DNA of 64,000 bases from Otatea glauca (Eukaryota > Streptophyta > Magnoliopsida > Poales > Poaceae): contig CM070721.1 of assembly GCA_036346275.1 (NCBI GenBank), positions 52,787,869 through 52,851,868 of the forward strand, in the 5' to 3' direction. Below are positions 45,999 to 58,194 of this stretch, piece after piece. Under the pieces are notes generated by a model. It saw only the letters and a program-made list of their open reading frames with translations. It was not told where the DNA came from and ran no database searches. Positions within the stretch are counted from its first letter, which is position 1, and each line of letters begins with the position of its first letter. The position numbers and the translations under genes are program-made.

Positions 45999-46368
45999 AG
46001 CATTTTTACAGAACACAATACTAAATATTAACCATTTATTCTATTTAATCTAATAAATCAGATTAATTAGAATTTAATTATACTTTCGTCAACGGTAGCG
46101 GTATTGATAGTATAAATTATATGGTGGTATTATTATAATTAGCCATTTTTTATTTTGACTGTATGCGTATTTTTTTTTACTTTTGTGTAAAATTTGGAAC
46201 TGCTTCTGGGCCGTGTAAGGCAGAACGTTCGATGTGTTAATGCAAAGCCACGACGTCATCACAAAATTGAAGTGGCCTCTCAGTTCTCAATCCTGGCCAC
46301 CTGATGCTCGATCCAACGGTCACAAATCACAGGATGGCAAAGAGGCAGTGGGTGAGAAAGCCAGAGAA

Positions 46369-46589
46369 GGCCTGTTTGTTTTTACTTTAGATTCTCTAAA
46401 AGCTGATTATAGATTGTGGTTGTAAAGAAATTGATTCTCTAAAAACTGAAATCCAAAAGTACATATAAAGTAAATTATGAATTCTAATGTATATGGGTGG
46501 ACTAGATTATAAAAATCGATTCTTAGAATCAGGCTGTTTATTTTTTATTATGCTTTTAAGCCTAGAATCAAAATCTAAAACAAACCGCC
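46369..46589. mobile_element. Small TIR element (Tourist/hAT-like MITE)
   Basis: About 221 bp with inverted ends GGCCTGTTTGTTTTTACTTT and AAAACAAACCGCC, plus inner AGATTCT/AGAATC repeats. Interior AT-rich, non-coding. The TSD is not clear, so the superfamily is left open. Confidence 0.55.
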
Positions 46590-48609
46590 TTAGTTTCCTC
46601 CAAACCATGCACTCAGCATATCGGCCAATGGTGCCACCGCACGTCGCGGGATTGTTTCTGGCATACAGGATTCCCGTAGGAACACATCCCTGGAAAAAGA
46701 GAAGCCTTCTTTTTAAAAAAAAGTCTCCCAACATAATTTTTTAAAGTAAAACTGATTCACTTCCCCCATAAATTTATAAAATTAGTCTTCTCTTTAACTA
46801 CAGAAGACAAGATAGATAATACGTATCTTCTACCATGCTACAGTAACATGGCATGTTTTTCTCCCGAGCAACCTTCTCTTAGCATATTTATCAAATAAGC
46901 ACCTTAATTTAGCACTTAATTAATTACTTAATTATTTTATCTTTTAATTAAGCCACTAATTAAGAGATTAATTAAGTCATTGCCGAACTAAGCTTGCTTG
47001 GCACCTACCTACCGAGATACATCCTGTGTGCTCAGAAACGACCACAGCATCATGCCATTGCCACACAAGAAAAATCAGAACACAAGTCTACATCAGTATT
47101 AGTTCAAACAATATTATCCCGGAGCACACATCTAAAGCACAAAATAAATTTCGGCTTGACCTGCAGCTTCAATTAATTAGATGTTGGAATCCAAAAAGGA
47201 ACTTCATGCTGGAGATTGTCTTTAGGAGGATAAGTAGAAGATTATTCTAATTCCAATCGCCTCTCCATCACTCATTCGTATGGTGTAGGAGCAACCCTGC
47301 GAGGAAGCCGCACACGATCAGCAATGGAAAGAAGCACCAACGATACCATATGTCTTTAGCTTAACTACCAAACTAATTTGATTTAAGACGTATAATTAAT
47401 TCCACATACATTCATGGTGTCTAATTCTCCACTTGGGGCGTCAGTAATGCCCACATCCAGGAATAACATATTTCCAAGATTTTGGATCCCTTAGTTTAGG
47501 CCCTAAATATGGAAAAATGATGTCAGAATTCTCAATGTAAATGAGCTGCATTTAGTTGAATCTATATCCGTTTTACGCCCAGAACTAAGTAAAGTATATT
47601 TATGAAAAAGTAGACTGAACAACCATATAAACTAATGAAATTGGGTGTCCCCCTATCATATTGAATTGTGTACAAATGAAAAATATATTTCCATTGTATT
47701 GGCAGTCTCCAAATTATAGATCAGTACTAAATAATAGATGTTGAAAAATTTCTATTTAAAATTTTTCGAGTTGAAACTTTCGGAGTTGAAAATTTTTGAT
47801 TTATAATATTTCGAGTTGATTTTTCTTTAGTTGAAACTTCCTATGTAAGGGAGGTGGGGGAAGTGAGTAAGGAAGATGAAAGTAGAAAGTGGAGGTGGAT
47901 GGAGAAGATACATGATATCTTAAAAAGATCTCCTTCAACTTTTTTAATTTAAGAGTGACCTCAAACTAGTGGTACCCCGGGAAAATTACTATGTTCTAGT
48001 AGTGCCTAAAAAGGCGATCCATGATCTAGTATGCATTAATTATATTCAATCGATCAAGTTTGAATCCGACTAATATTAGAAGTTAGTTTGAATTCATCTT
48101 GAAATGGTTGAAAAATACAAATACAAACACGAATGAGAGTTTACCAAAAGCCTCGGTATATTTGGCTCCCTTGCATACTTTTTTTTTCACTTTTAGCTCC
48201 CTCCCTTTCTCGAAATTGCAGATAGTACTAAGTTTGCACCGGTTCAAACTAATTTTATGTTCAATCATCTATGCGTTGGGTTATGGTTTCATGCGCGCAA
48301 CCAACAGCGTATAGAACAAACAAAATTAACCAATTATGTGCAGTTAAGTGTGTCTAGTTGTATAGTGAAATATGCTTAAATCGCTTTGCAAAAAAAGAAG
48401 AAGAAGAAACTTGTACCTCGGTTTGAAACATACTGCAGATCCAACACCCCTTGCATCTAAAACAATGGTCTTAAATTTGTTCATGACTTAAATCACAATC
48501 ACAAGAAAGAGACCAAGTTAGCAGAAAAATCAAATGCAGTTTTGCTCAATTTGGTACTCTTTTCCAGGTCAACATGGTTAAGTCAAACTATGTCAGTACG
48601 ATGATTAAG
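46590..48609. other. Gene-free AT-rich stretch
   Basis: No gene recognised. 46766-46985 resembles 34246-34550 in parts (TTAATTAA-rich). 47745-47835 has repeated GAGTTGAAA / TTTCGAGTTGA units. ORFs under 90 codons appear to be chance. Confidence 0.4.
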
Positions 48610-48764
48610 TGAAGGATCGAAAAAAGGCGACTAGAGGGGGTGAATAGGAGCCAAATAAAATTTTCGAATAAACTCTCCCCCTAGAATTCAAACCACCAAA
48701 AGACCAGAAAGAAATAACATAACCATCGATCAGACAATTGCATGAACAGAGGCACCGACCAGTT

Positions 48765-48975
48765 AAGGTCGGGTGAACAGTAAAAACTGCACTGGTCGGG
48801 TAGCTCTGGTCGGATGAACAGTACCCCGACCTACAGAGGTCGGATGAACAGTACCCCGACCTACAGAGGTCGGATGAAACAGTACCCCCGACCTACGGAG
48901 GTCTGATGAACAGTACCCTCGACCTGCAGATGTCGGATGAACAGCACCCCCGACCTACAGAGGTCGGATGAACAA
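48765..48975. repeat. 31-33 bp minisatellite in LTR
   Basis: About six units of the type GGTCGGATGAACAGTACCCC, GACCTACAGA. Single-base differences between units. The counterpart at 58340-58562 has a similar number. Confidence 0.9.
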
Positions 48976-50204
48976 TACTCGAAGTGAATAGTATTTGGGT
49001 GAATAGTAAAATCAGCACGATCTAAAAACAGAAATCGATGTAACTTTTGGTTGGATGATCCAAAAACAGTGAAAATTGGTGTGCACCTCCCTAAGGATGT
49101 CAAGAACCTATTTCAATCATCGATCGAAGGAATTGATACCAAGGTTCCGTCCCTTTTCAGTTTGACAAATGCAACACCAAAAAGAGTTACGAACATAGAC
49201 TTCACCCCTAACTTGCTGGTGGGAGTTGATAGTCAGAATATCCTTGGATGATTCTCCACAAATCATGGCAAGTAAGTACATGAAGAAACAACCCTTCAAA
49301 CAAATAGAAACACGATCTGAAGGCACTTTCTTCTACTAGGCACAAAAAATCAATTTCTTGCAAAACTGAATAAAAGAGGTTGTAGATTGCCTAGATGATT
49401 GGGATATGATCTATAGAAGATTCATCCAGCAATCTTTCATCCTTGGCATAAAATCCAAAAGCACTTAGAAGGAGAGGAAGCAAATCCAAACATACAGAAG
49501 GTAAAGTGCATGAAATTAAATGCTGAATTTAAAGCATAATGTAATTGAGGAAAGTGAACTCAAGGATGGGAAGGCAGTTTTTTATTGCCAGAGGGTAGGT
49601 TTACAAAGCCCCACTACAAAGTGGGCAAAGCTTCAGGAGCACAGAGGCCTCCAGAGCACTCTCACCTACTCACGTACACTTTCCTCACCTGCTCACCCCA
49701 CAAGGAGACACCCCTCTCCCTATCTATTTATAGCAGGCTTGGACCACCTACCACCCTTGGATGAGCCTCTAAACCCTAGAGCACTCCATCAAGGGCTGAG
49801 ATTTTACCCACTCACACAGCTATGCATGGGCTGACCCGAAACCCAACAACACAACGGGTTTTGGCACGCTTTGCAAAGCATACTAACTTGACCCGCTACT
49901 CTATCTTCCTGACCGCGATCCAACGGTCCTCCTTAATCAGAGCAGCTTCAATTTAGCATCTCATACATTCCTTTGTCTTCTTGGCTTGCAGCTACTCCCT
50001 GGCCTCAGTCATCTTTGGCGACATCTTGATCATCTAGACCTCAGCTCTCCTAGCCTAGTCCTGATCTCCTTCGCCTCACCATGACCTAGCTCCAAAGTCC
50101 TACAACCATCATAGACAAGGAAACCACATCACATAGCAATGTCCAACAACACATATCTATCTCAACAGAAAGATATACACTACGCTGACCAGCAAAACCC
50201 CGAC

Positions 50205-50405
50205 CACACGTGGTCTGACCACTGGTCTCTATCCCGACACTCGGGGTCGCCAAAACTCAAACCACTCGGGGTCGGATGACTGGTCTCCAACCAGTCAAAG
50301 CTCAGACCACTCGGGGTCGGATTACTGGTCTCCAACCAGCCAAAGCTCAAACCACTCGGGGTCGGATGACTGGTCTCCAACCAGCCAAAACTCAGACCAC
50401 TCGGA
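50205..50405. repeat. 46-bp minisatellite in LTR, expanded
   Basis: Units of the type GACCACTCGGGGTCGGATGA, CTGGTCTCCAACCAGNCAAA, NCTCA. Three full copies plus partial ends here; one full copy plus partials at 59814-59890 in the other LTR. The two extra units account for nearly all of the 99-bp LTR length difference. Confidence 0.9.
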
Positions 50406-50488
50406 TCAAACTCAAATTCAAGCACAACATGCTAAACCACAGTCAATTACTCATCACCATCAAGAATAGACCTCTACATGGTCTTTCA

Positions 50489-52198
50489 ATCTCCCCCTTG
50501 ATGAGTATATTGACAAACACCCGAAAAGGCATAAATTTGAGTTTGTAAAGCAATTTGATTGCAAAACCAAACTTGGTCCAAAGAGAAAGATATAAAATCA
50601 TTACCAAGTTGGCAGTAAGAGTTTAGAGCAAGACTGTGAAAAGAGCAAGTTTTCCACTTTTTTTTTAATGATGATGCCTTTTCTACATTTTCTCCCCCTT
50701 TTGGCAATATAGGCATCAAAATGAAATTTTCTTTTATATATGTATGCATGAAATGCATCCTAAGTGAGCTTTGAGAATTATCCAAGTGATCATAAATGCA
50801 AGATATGACACCAAGCTAGTCAATTTAGAAAATGACTGAACTAGGATGTCCCTAAGAACAAATTCATTTTGCTCACAAGCTTGGTTTACAAGATTTTATT
50901 TTAGCAAGATTTGAACAAGTGCAAAACTTAGCAAAAGTTTCAAAGCTAGAAGCCAACACCACTCATAGGATCAAATGGAAAACCTAGAGTTCAACCTACT
51001 CAACACTTTGGGGAATCTTGAAGTACATATAGAGTCCTTCGAGCTCATTTTTCAATTCATGCAAATTCTTCTTCTTTGATATTTTGAAAGACATAGCGGG
51101 GTGCAAATGTTTGACATTATTTGCATTCTTTACCCACTTATGTTTTTGTTATTTGCATTTCTTAATGATTGACTCAAGCCGTGTTCGATCACCCCAAGAG
51201 TAACTCTTAAGAGAATGATCTTGGTCATACATGATATATTCTAAGTTCATTCCAAGTGCAATGGGAGGCAGTCTCGAGAATATATAGTGTTGAGTTCAAT
51301 TTTGCACAAAAGAGAGTCAAATTTTTCTTAATTTAGCATATATGAGCAATTTTGAAAGACTAAAATATGGATCAAGCAAGTTTCACCAAGTTGCTATAGG
51401 GACTCTAGAGAACTCCATAAATTCACAATTCATGGTAAAAAACTCTAGAGAAGAAACTTAACAAGAAAAAGCAACATGTTTTTTTTTCATTCAAGATTTT
51501 CAATTTTCAGATTTTAACAAGCTTAGTATGATAGATGAACTTGGATAGACCTAAGCTAGTGATTTTCTTCAAAGATGTAGCAAGGTGCATTACATGAAGA
51601 TTGAATCAATTGCATAATAGACAAAGCTCATAAAACAGAAAATACAGTCTAAATGCAATGCATGAACAGATTCCCAAACTCCCCTCAACAATTGAATCAA
51701 ATTTTAAGCACAAATATGGTTAAAGTTGAGTTATTATAAAGATTAGGCATAAAGAAAAACCCAAATACACTCAATAATAACCAGAAAAACAGAATGAGGA
51801 GAAAAAGTCGAGAAACTGCAAAACTGGATGGCTATAGAGCATAGAAAAGATATAAGAAACTCACTACGGCTTAGACTCGCTCTTATCTTCCCAAATGACT
51901 GACATAGGGAAGCTGACTCTAGATCCCAACTAAGGAGTGCACATGCACCTGTCTCACCCGTGAAGCCCAATACCTGCTAGACTTATAAGACTGTGAGGGA
52001 ACTCAACCTAGAGAGAAGAGAGAACAGCTAATCACGCATGATAGCAACCTAAAGCACAAGATAAGATGTGTATGGAAGGCATGCCAAAAGCCTAAGTGAG
52101 TGAACTCAACTCAAGAAAACAAGCCCAAAGTCACCCAGAAGAAGAAAGGAAATGCTGGAAGAGAATATATAGTACATAATATACAAAGCAGCTCCTCC
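50489..52198 (-). other. Element E PPT and non-coding region after pol
   Basis: The PPT complement ATCTCCCCCTT (50489-50499) is followed by about 1.7 kb with no sense ORF over about 100 codons. Parts match element C 30231-32060 in reverse complement (for example around 51120 and 51405). No env-like frame is visible. Confidence 0.7.
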
Positions 52199-52824
52199 TC
52201 AAGATAAGCCGTATGGGCTCACGACTCCAAGCTCACTCCTCAAGGCAACAAACCTGGAGCTATCCAAAGGCTTGGTGAAGATATCGGCTAACTGGAGGTC
52301 ACTCTCTACGAACTGAAGCACGATATCTCCCTTCTCCACATGGTCTCTAAGGAAGTGATATCTAATATCAATGTGTTTGGTCTGGGAATGTTGCACTGGG
52401 TTTTTAGCAATGCAAATAGCTGAAGTGTTATCACAGAAAAGTGGCACACTCTCCATCTCTAACCTATAGTCCCGCAAGGTCGATCTCATCCAGAACACTG
52501 CTACAAAGAATCGGTCGCAAAGAACATATTCGCCTCGGTGATTGCATCGAGCAACTCCGATCGCTTCCTAGATGACCAAGAAACAAGAGAAGTGCCAATG
52601 AATTGGCAAGTGCCAGAAGTGCTCTTCCTATCTATCCTACAGCCAGCAAAGTCGGCATCGAAAAAGGCTCTAAGAGATAGACAAGAAGAAGAAGAGTACC
52701 AAATACCATAATCGGTGGTAGCACGAAGGTACCAAGATGCGCTTGATCGCTCAAGCGGTGAGAGGCACGAGGAGAAGCTTGAATCGAGCGCATGCACACA
52801 CAATAAATGTATGTCCGGCCTCAA
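52199..52824 (-). pseudogene. Element E RNase H
   Basis: Two minus-strand frames. 52824-52501 begins MRPDIHLLCVHALDSSF and ends with the A(D)FAGCRIDRKSTSGTCQF segment. 52498-52199 reads MFWMRSTLRDYRLEMESVPL, FCDNTSAICIAKNP, ADIFTKPLDSSRFVALRSEL. The C-terminal frame is complete to its stop; the break lies near 52500. Confidence 0.82.
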
Positions 52825-52927
52825 GCGAGAGGTACAAGAGGGAGCCGATCATGTTCAAACTCCTTTTGATCAAGAGGCTCACCATCCTCATCGGGCTCGA
52901 GGACAAAGGTGGTGGCCATAGGAGTCA

Positions 52928-53800
52928 TCACCGCTTCCCATCCGACATGTCAAGCGCCTCAGAGGTCACGAGTATATTTGCCTTGATGCAAGAAAGTACC
53001 TCCCGAGTCTGCTTGATTTGGAAGCCAAGAAAGTAGCTCAACTCGTCCATCATACTCATCTCAAACTCTGTGCTCATCACCTCAGAAAACTGAGAGACAA
53101 GCGAATGAGACGAGCCACCAAAATTAATATCGTCCACATAAATTTGGACATGAAGAAAATGAGACTCATGGTGTCTGATGAACAGAGTTTTATCTATTAT
53201 GCCCATTTTAAAGTCATGGCTGAGAAGATAAGACTTGAGCCTCTCATACCATGCTCTGGGGCTCGCTTGAGTCCATACTGAGCTTTGGAAAGCTTGTATA
53301 CATGACTCGAAAACTTGGGGTTCTCGAATCCTGGAGGTCGCTTGACATAAACCTCTTCCTCAATATAGCCATTGAGGAATGCACTCTTGACATCCATTTG
53401 ATAGAGCTTGAAGCCCCGGGATGCAGAAAATGCAAGTAAGATCCTAATAGCCTCTAGCCTAGTTACAGGAGCAAAGGTTTCCTCAAAATCAAGACCCTCA
53501 ACCTGAGAAAAACCCTGTGCAACTAGCCTAGCCTTGTTGCGAATGACAACCCCATCCTCACTCTGCTTGTTTTTGAACACCCACTTGGTCCCAATGACAT
53601 TATGACCAGATGGGGGCTCGACAAGCTGCCATACCTTGTTCCTCTCAAAGTTCTCAAGTTCTTCATGCATAGCATTAATCCACGATTCATCGGATAATGC
53701 ATGAGAAACATCCTTCGGCTCAAAGGAGCAACGAAGGCAGAGTGAAGACAGAAGGAGGACAGACCCGTTCTTGAGCGTGTGACACGCTTGAACAAATCGC
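52928..53800 (-). pseudogene. Element E reverse transcriptase
   Basis: The frame 53670-53197 reads MHEELENFERNKVWQLVEPP, GTKWVFKNKQSEDGVVIRNK, FEETFAPVTRLEAIRIL, YQMDVKSAFLNGYIEEEVYV. It then goes out of frame near LKRAPEHGMRG, where the family has the QAPRAWYERL motif. 53206-52928 continues with IYVDDINFGGSSHSLVSQFS and ELSYFLGFQIKQT. Catalytic aspartates are present. One frameshift around 53260 separates the halves. Confidence 0.85.
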
Positions 53801-55430
53801 CAATCATCTGATCAGGAAGATGACGTCCCCGAATATGACGGGAGGTCCAAAGAATGAAGTAGCCTCTACCTCTTGAATGTAAGAGGTAGGAACAGAGCCA
53901 CTACCAAGGAGAGTGGAAGGCAAGGGTGGTCTCCCGAGGTGCGTAAATGGAAACAAGAGGCACCTCAGGTGAAGAGGGGACTGGATTCGGTGGAACACCA
54001 TCATTTACATCATCCTCATCTTCTTCAAAGATGGTCTCGGAGGGATAAGAAGAGCCTGAAACATCAGGTCTAGCTCCTGAGCTAGCCTCATCAAAGGTCA
54101 CATCACGATCTCTATGATCCTATGCGCATCAACACCTGCACCCTATAGCTACGAGAAGAAGACGAGTAACCTAGAAAGATACCATCAGAAGAGCGAGACT
54201 CAAACTTATCTAGGTTGCCAGACTTCAAGATAAAACACTTGCAACCGAAAACGTGAAAATGAGACACACTGGGCTTTCGCCCATACCTCAACTCATAAGA
54301 AGTGCGATGCAAATGTGCTCTCAAAACACGCGATTAGAAACATGGCAAGCAAGAGCTATAGCCTCACCCAAAACTTCCTAGAGTATCAGACTCATCTAGC
54401 ATCGTCCTGGCCATCTCAACCAGGGTCTTGTTCTTCCTTTCCACTACGCCATTTTGCTGAGGGGCGTAGGGAGAAGAGAACTAATACTCTAAACCAGACT
54501 CCACACAAAAACTCTCAAAGTAGGAATTCTTGAACTCCGTGCCATTATCACTGCGTATAGCTCATAATGCACCTGGGAGCTCAATAGACAACCTACTGTC
54601 CAAACCCCTGAAGTGAGAAAAAGTCTCATCCTTCGAGACCATGAAGAATACCCAAGAGTATCTAGAAAAATCATCAACGATGATAAGAACATACCACTTC
54701 TCTCCTGCTGACTGCACTCTAGCTGGACCAACAGTGTTCATATGTAAAAGTTGTCCTGGTACATCAGTCATCACTACGGTGACTGGAGGATGAGAAGCAG
54801 TAACCATCTTGCCATGTCGGCAAGGAGAGCAAACTAAGTCTTTGACCATCTTGAGTTTAGGCAAACCCCGAATGAGGTCGTGGCTGCTAACTCGGGTCAA
54901 ATGATCAAAACCAATGTGACCAAGTCTCCTATGCCAGAAGGAGAGATCACGGGACTCAAAAGCAATCAAACATCGAAGAGAGTCTCCAGAAGAAGCAGAA
55001 AAATCAGCACGAAAGACTCTCCCAAATTTAGAAATCCTGCAAACTAACCCTCCTGATGAATCAAGAATTCTACAGGTATTACTCTTGAAGCTTACCTCGA
55101 AAGAGTCATCAATAAGCTGAGAAACAGAGAGCAGATTGTATTGCAGCTTACTTACTAAGGCAACATCTTTAAGAATGAAATTTTGGTTAATGCAGATGGT
55201 ACCTTTAGCAATGACTCTACTCGAAGATGCATCCCAAAAGTGATTAACTCATCACCGGGGCTCGGACTAGGGAAGAGAACCAACGAGAATCTCCGGTCAT
55301 ATGACGAGAACAACCGAAGTCAACAATCCAAACATCGCCCTTCCCCAACCGACGAACCTGATCAAGACACAAGAGAGAAAGATGATTCAGTACTGGGATA
55401 GAGTGAAGACTTAGGAACCCAATACTGAAT
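53801..55430 (-). pseudogene. Element E protease and integrase
   Basis: Protease region at 55290-55330: the active site reads IVDFG (codons at 55313-55321) where DSG is expected. Integrase frame 54969-54562 has LSFWHRRLGHIGFDHLTRVS, CSPCRHGKM and VDDFSRYSWVFFMVSKDET. The first catalytic aspartate (expected HMDTVGP) reads HMNTVGP, with AAC at 54736-54738. The third acid is kept (NGVVERKNKTLVEMART, about 54400-54460). The rest (54324-54112, MRAHLHRTSYELRYGRKPSV) is the post-catalytic part, including the YSSSSRSYRV segment. Confidence 0.82.
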
Positions 55431-55580
55431 CATACGACACCTCAGAGTACCAACCATAAAAGAAGACTGGACTCGAGTGTCTCTCTGACACTCAACTCTC
55501 ACACGATCAGGAGCCACTCTAGTAGATAATCTAGGAGTCAAAACTGGGTTGGCATGCCGTGGTGCAAAAACCGGACCATC

Positions 55581-57374
55581 TTAGTAAGGCTGCCTGGATC
55601 TCCTACCGAAAAACACCTCACGCCGCTGATATCTACCTCGATGGGAAAAACGAGGAATATCAAGAGGACGGCGGAAAGACTGACTACGAACAGCTCTAGG
55701 ATTAAAACTCCAAGAACTAGCATGAAAACCGAGTCCTGGACGCTGCCCAAAAACAGGCGATTCTCTAACCTGTCTAGAAGCGGTGTGTGTCTTAGGAGCA
55801 ATCAAAGTCTGGGGATGACCCTGAATACCCCTAAGAGCAGCAACACGCTCACGCCGAGTGATCTTGACGCGACTGAAGTAGAACTCTACTAGGTGACCAT
55901 CCTTCTTACAGAAGGTGCATGTGTACTTCGCCTTGCTAGAGGCAGAAGCAATAGGAGTAACACCCTTCTGGTTAGAAGTTCTATGGACAACCCCAGCAGA
56001 CCTAAACACGGTGGTACTCACTCTGGGAGCTAACACAATCTCACCACTCTTGGAGCCGCGCACAATGGTGGGAGGATGCGCCCGAGCGTGCTCCAAGGGA
56101 TTAAATCCTAGACCTTGATTGAATCTACTAATCTTGGATTGGTCTAGAATAAGATTGAGCTTCTTCTTGCCTCCAACAAACTTCTCGAGAGTGCTCATAA
56201 GATACTGGCAATCTCGGAAGAAAGAAGCACAAGAAGAACAGGGGGAAGGAGAGGAAGAAGAAGTACCAGAAAGAGAAGATCTCTCAGCACGTGCTTTTTG
56301 TTTCCTTAGCACGGCTGCCTCAATCTTGAGGGACTCACAAGAAACGCAAGGAGCATCTCTAATCCTAAGGGTTTGGTCTTTTAACTTCTTCCTAAGCTCG
56401 ACATGGATTTGATCCACATCATCCTTAACCCCAACACACAGCAGGCAACCAGTTTTTAACTTAACTAGTAAGTCCTTAGCAAATTGATCACACTTGACAT
56501 TCAAAGCATCATTGTCAAGTTTTAGTTGCCTACAGCCCTCACATGAGCTGACTGGGTCCTTAGAAGTATGCAATTCAAGTTCATCATTTCTAGCAGAAAG
56601 CTTTCTAAGGTGTTCGCTCATAGCATCAATTTTGGCAAGCAATTTAGGGCAATTAGAGCATGATGGAGTGGAATGAGCATGAAGAAAACTAGTCTCAACA
56701 GGAATATCATCAACAGAACTAGTGCTAGCATTCTTCAACCTAAGACCATCAAGGTCAGCAAGCACACTATCATGTATGGTCCTTAGGTTCTCCAACTCCA
56801 CAAGAATAGCATCACACAAAGAGCAATCATCAGTGACTCGGGAGGGAGAAGATCTAAGTGAAGCTAACTCCCGAGTCAAGGTACTTACTTCCTTCTCAAG
56901 TTCCGTACACCAAGCTCTAGCTCTAGCATGAAATTTTCCTAATTTGCAGAAAGCTTCGTTGAGCTGGTCATAGGAGGGTACCTCGTCCGAGTCGCTGTAG
57001 AGCTCGGAGTCGCTGATGTCGTTGGTGTCGGCCATGAAGAACATGCCGGAGAAGTCATCGCCGCCCTTTTTCTCTTGCGGATCATCCTCGCCCTCGTTGC
57101 TCCATGTCTCCGTGTCGGAGAGGTTGATGTCGTCAAGCGCGACAAGGACGCGGTGGAAGAGCTTCTTGTTCTTGGAGAAATTACGGTACTTCTTCTCACG
57201 CGTCGGCTCGCGAACTGGAGGCTTCTTGTTGCGGTTCTTGTCGATGTAGTCGTTCTTGCCCGAACCGCCTTGTTCGTTTTTGTCCTTCTCCAGCTTGGGA
57301 CAATTTGCTCGAATGTGGTTGGGGCCACCACACTCGAAACAGGTGATCATCCCACCTCTCTTCCTCTCTCTCAC
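55581..57374 (-). pseudogene. gag: Element E gag, central and C-terminal part
   Basis: A 597-residue open frame, the best-preserved gag in the window. A zinc knuckle CX2CX4HX4C lies at residues 12-25 (CFECGGPNHIRANC). Next come a basic stretch, an acidic region (SDTETWSNEGEDDPQEKKGG) and a long coiled-coil-like region rich in LEKEV, LRKL and QLKLDND. A second knuckle-like motif (CTFCKKDGHLVEFYF) has lost its last cysteine. The frame is separated from the N-terminal part (57459-57989) by a stop near 57457. RNA packaging role by family. Confidence 0.85.
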
Positions 57375-57458
57375 TCTCTTGTATGCATATGAAAATTTGC
57401 GAGCAAGAAGAGCAAGCTCATTTTCTGGAAATTTTTCCAGTTGGTCATCGCTTAGCTC

Positions 57459-58140
57459 TCAAAGGGCGGAGAGAGAGAAACCAACAGAAGAATCAGAAAG
57501 AGAGTTTCCAATGGGATCGGTGACCAAAGCCATCGACTGAGACTTCGTCTTCCGCGAGATGACGTCGATCTCATGAGTCTTGAGGCGGGAATAAAGCCCG
57601 TCAAGAGTCAAGGTCGACAGGTCGGTGGTGTCCTTGATGGTGGTCACTTTCATTTCCCAAACACGAAGATTAAGTGCGATCAAGAAATGTCGAGCATTAT
57701 CCGAGTCAGGGTATATGCAACCGACTGCTCGGAGGTCGCTCAAAATCTTCGTAAATGGACCAAAGCACTCATCAAGACTCTCACCAGCGTGCTGTTCAAA
57801 CTTGTTGAACTCACGCTTGAATTGGTCCTGTCGAACTGTCTTGATTTGGGTAGTGCCCTCATGGTAAGCATCGAGGGTCACCCAAATCTCATGAGCAGAA
57901 TGAAGGTGAGAAATCCTATCATACTCACTGCGGCTAAGACCCTGTATGAGGATGTTCCTTGCTTTAGCGTTCGCCTCAACGTCAGCCATATTTCCGGCAC
58001 GTTTTCATCAGCAGGAACCTCATACGAGAGTTTCACCTTCTGCCCTGGGCAGTGATGTATGACTCTATCCGCGATTTCCAAAACAAAAAACCAACTCCAG
58101 CAAAAATGGGAGGCTTGATGGAATACTTGTCCATCGCCAT
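57459..58140 (-). pseudogene. gag: Element E gag N-terminal part
   Basis: The gag start ATG is at 58140 (MAMDKYSIKPPIF, as in element C), but the frame shifts early. From 57989 it reads MADVEANAKARNILIQGLSR, IWVTLDAYHEGTTQIKTVRQ, FKREFNKFEQHAGESLDECF and LSTLTLDGLYSRLKTHEI, a UBN2/gag-polypeptide copia domain. It ends at FSLSAL just before the knuckle-bearing frame. Confidence 0.82.
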
Positions 58141-58180
58141 GGCTCTTGAGACCGGTCAAGATCTAGAAAGAGCAGAACCG

Positions 58181-58192
58181 GCTCTGATACCA
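58181..58192 (-). promoter_or_regulatory. Primer-binding site of element E
   Basis: The minus strand reads TGGTATCAGAGC, two bases from the 5' LTR end (58195). Confidence 0.92.
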
Positions 58193-58194
58193 AT

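Larger units (their letters stand above)
48610..50488 (-). repeat. 3' LTR of element E
   Basis: 1879 bp, TGAAGGATCG to GGTCTTTCA on the plus strand. Minus-strand TATA (CTATAAATAG) near 49724-49733. Holds two minisatellites (48765-48975 and 50205-50405). Confidence 0.93.

Noticed and set aside
48765..48975. CRISPR-like 31-bp repeats
   Set aside because: Contiguous units without unique spacers, duplicated in both LTRs of a retrotransposon; a minisatellite.
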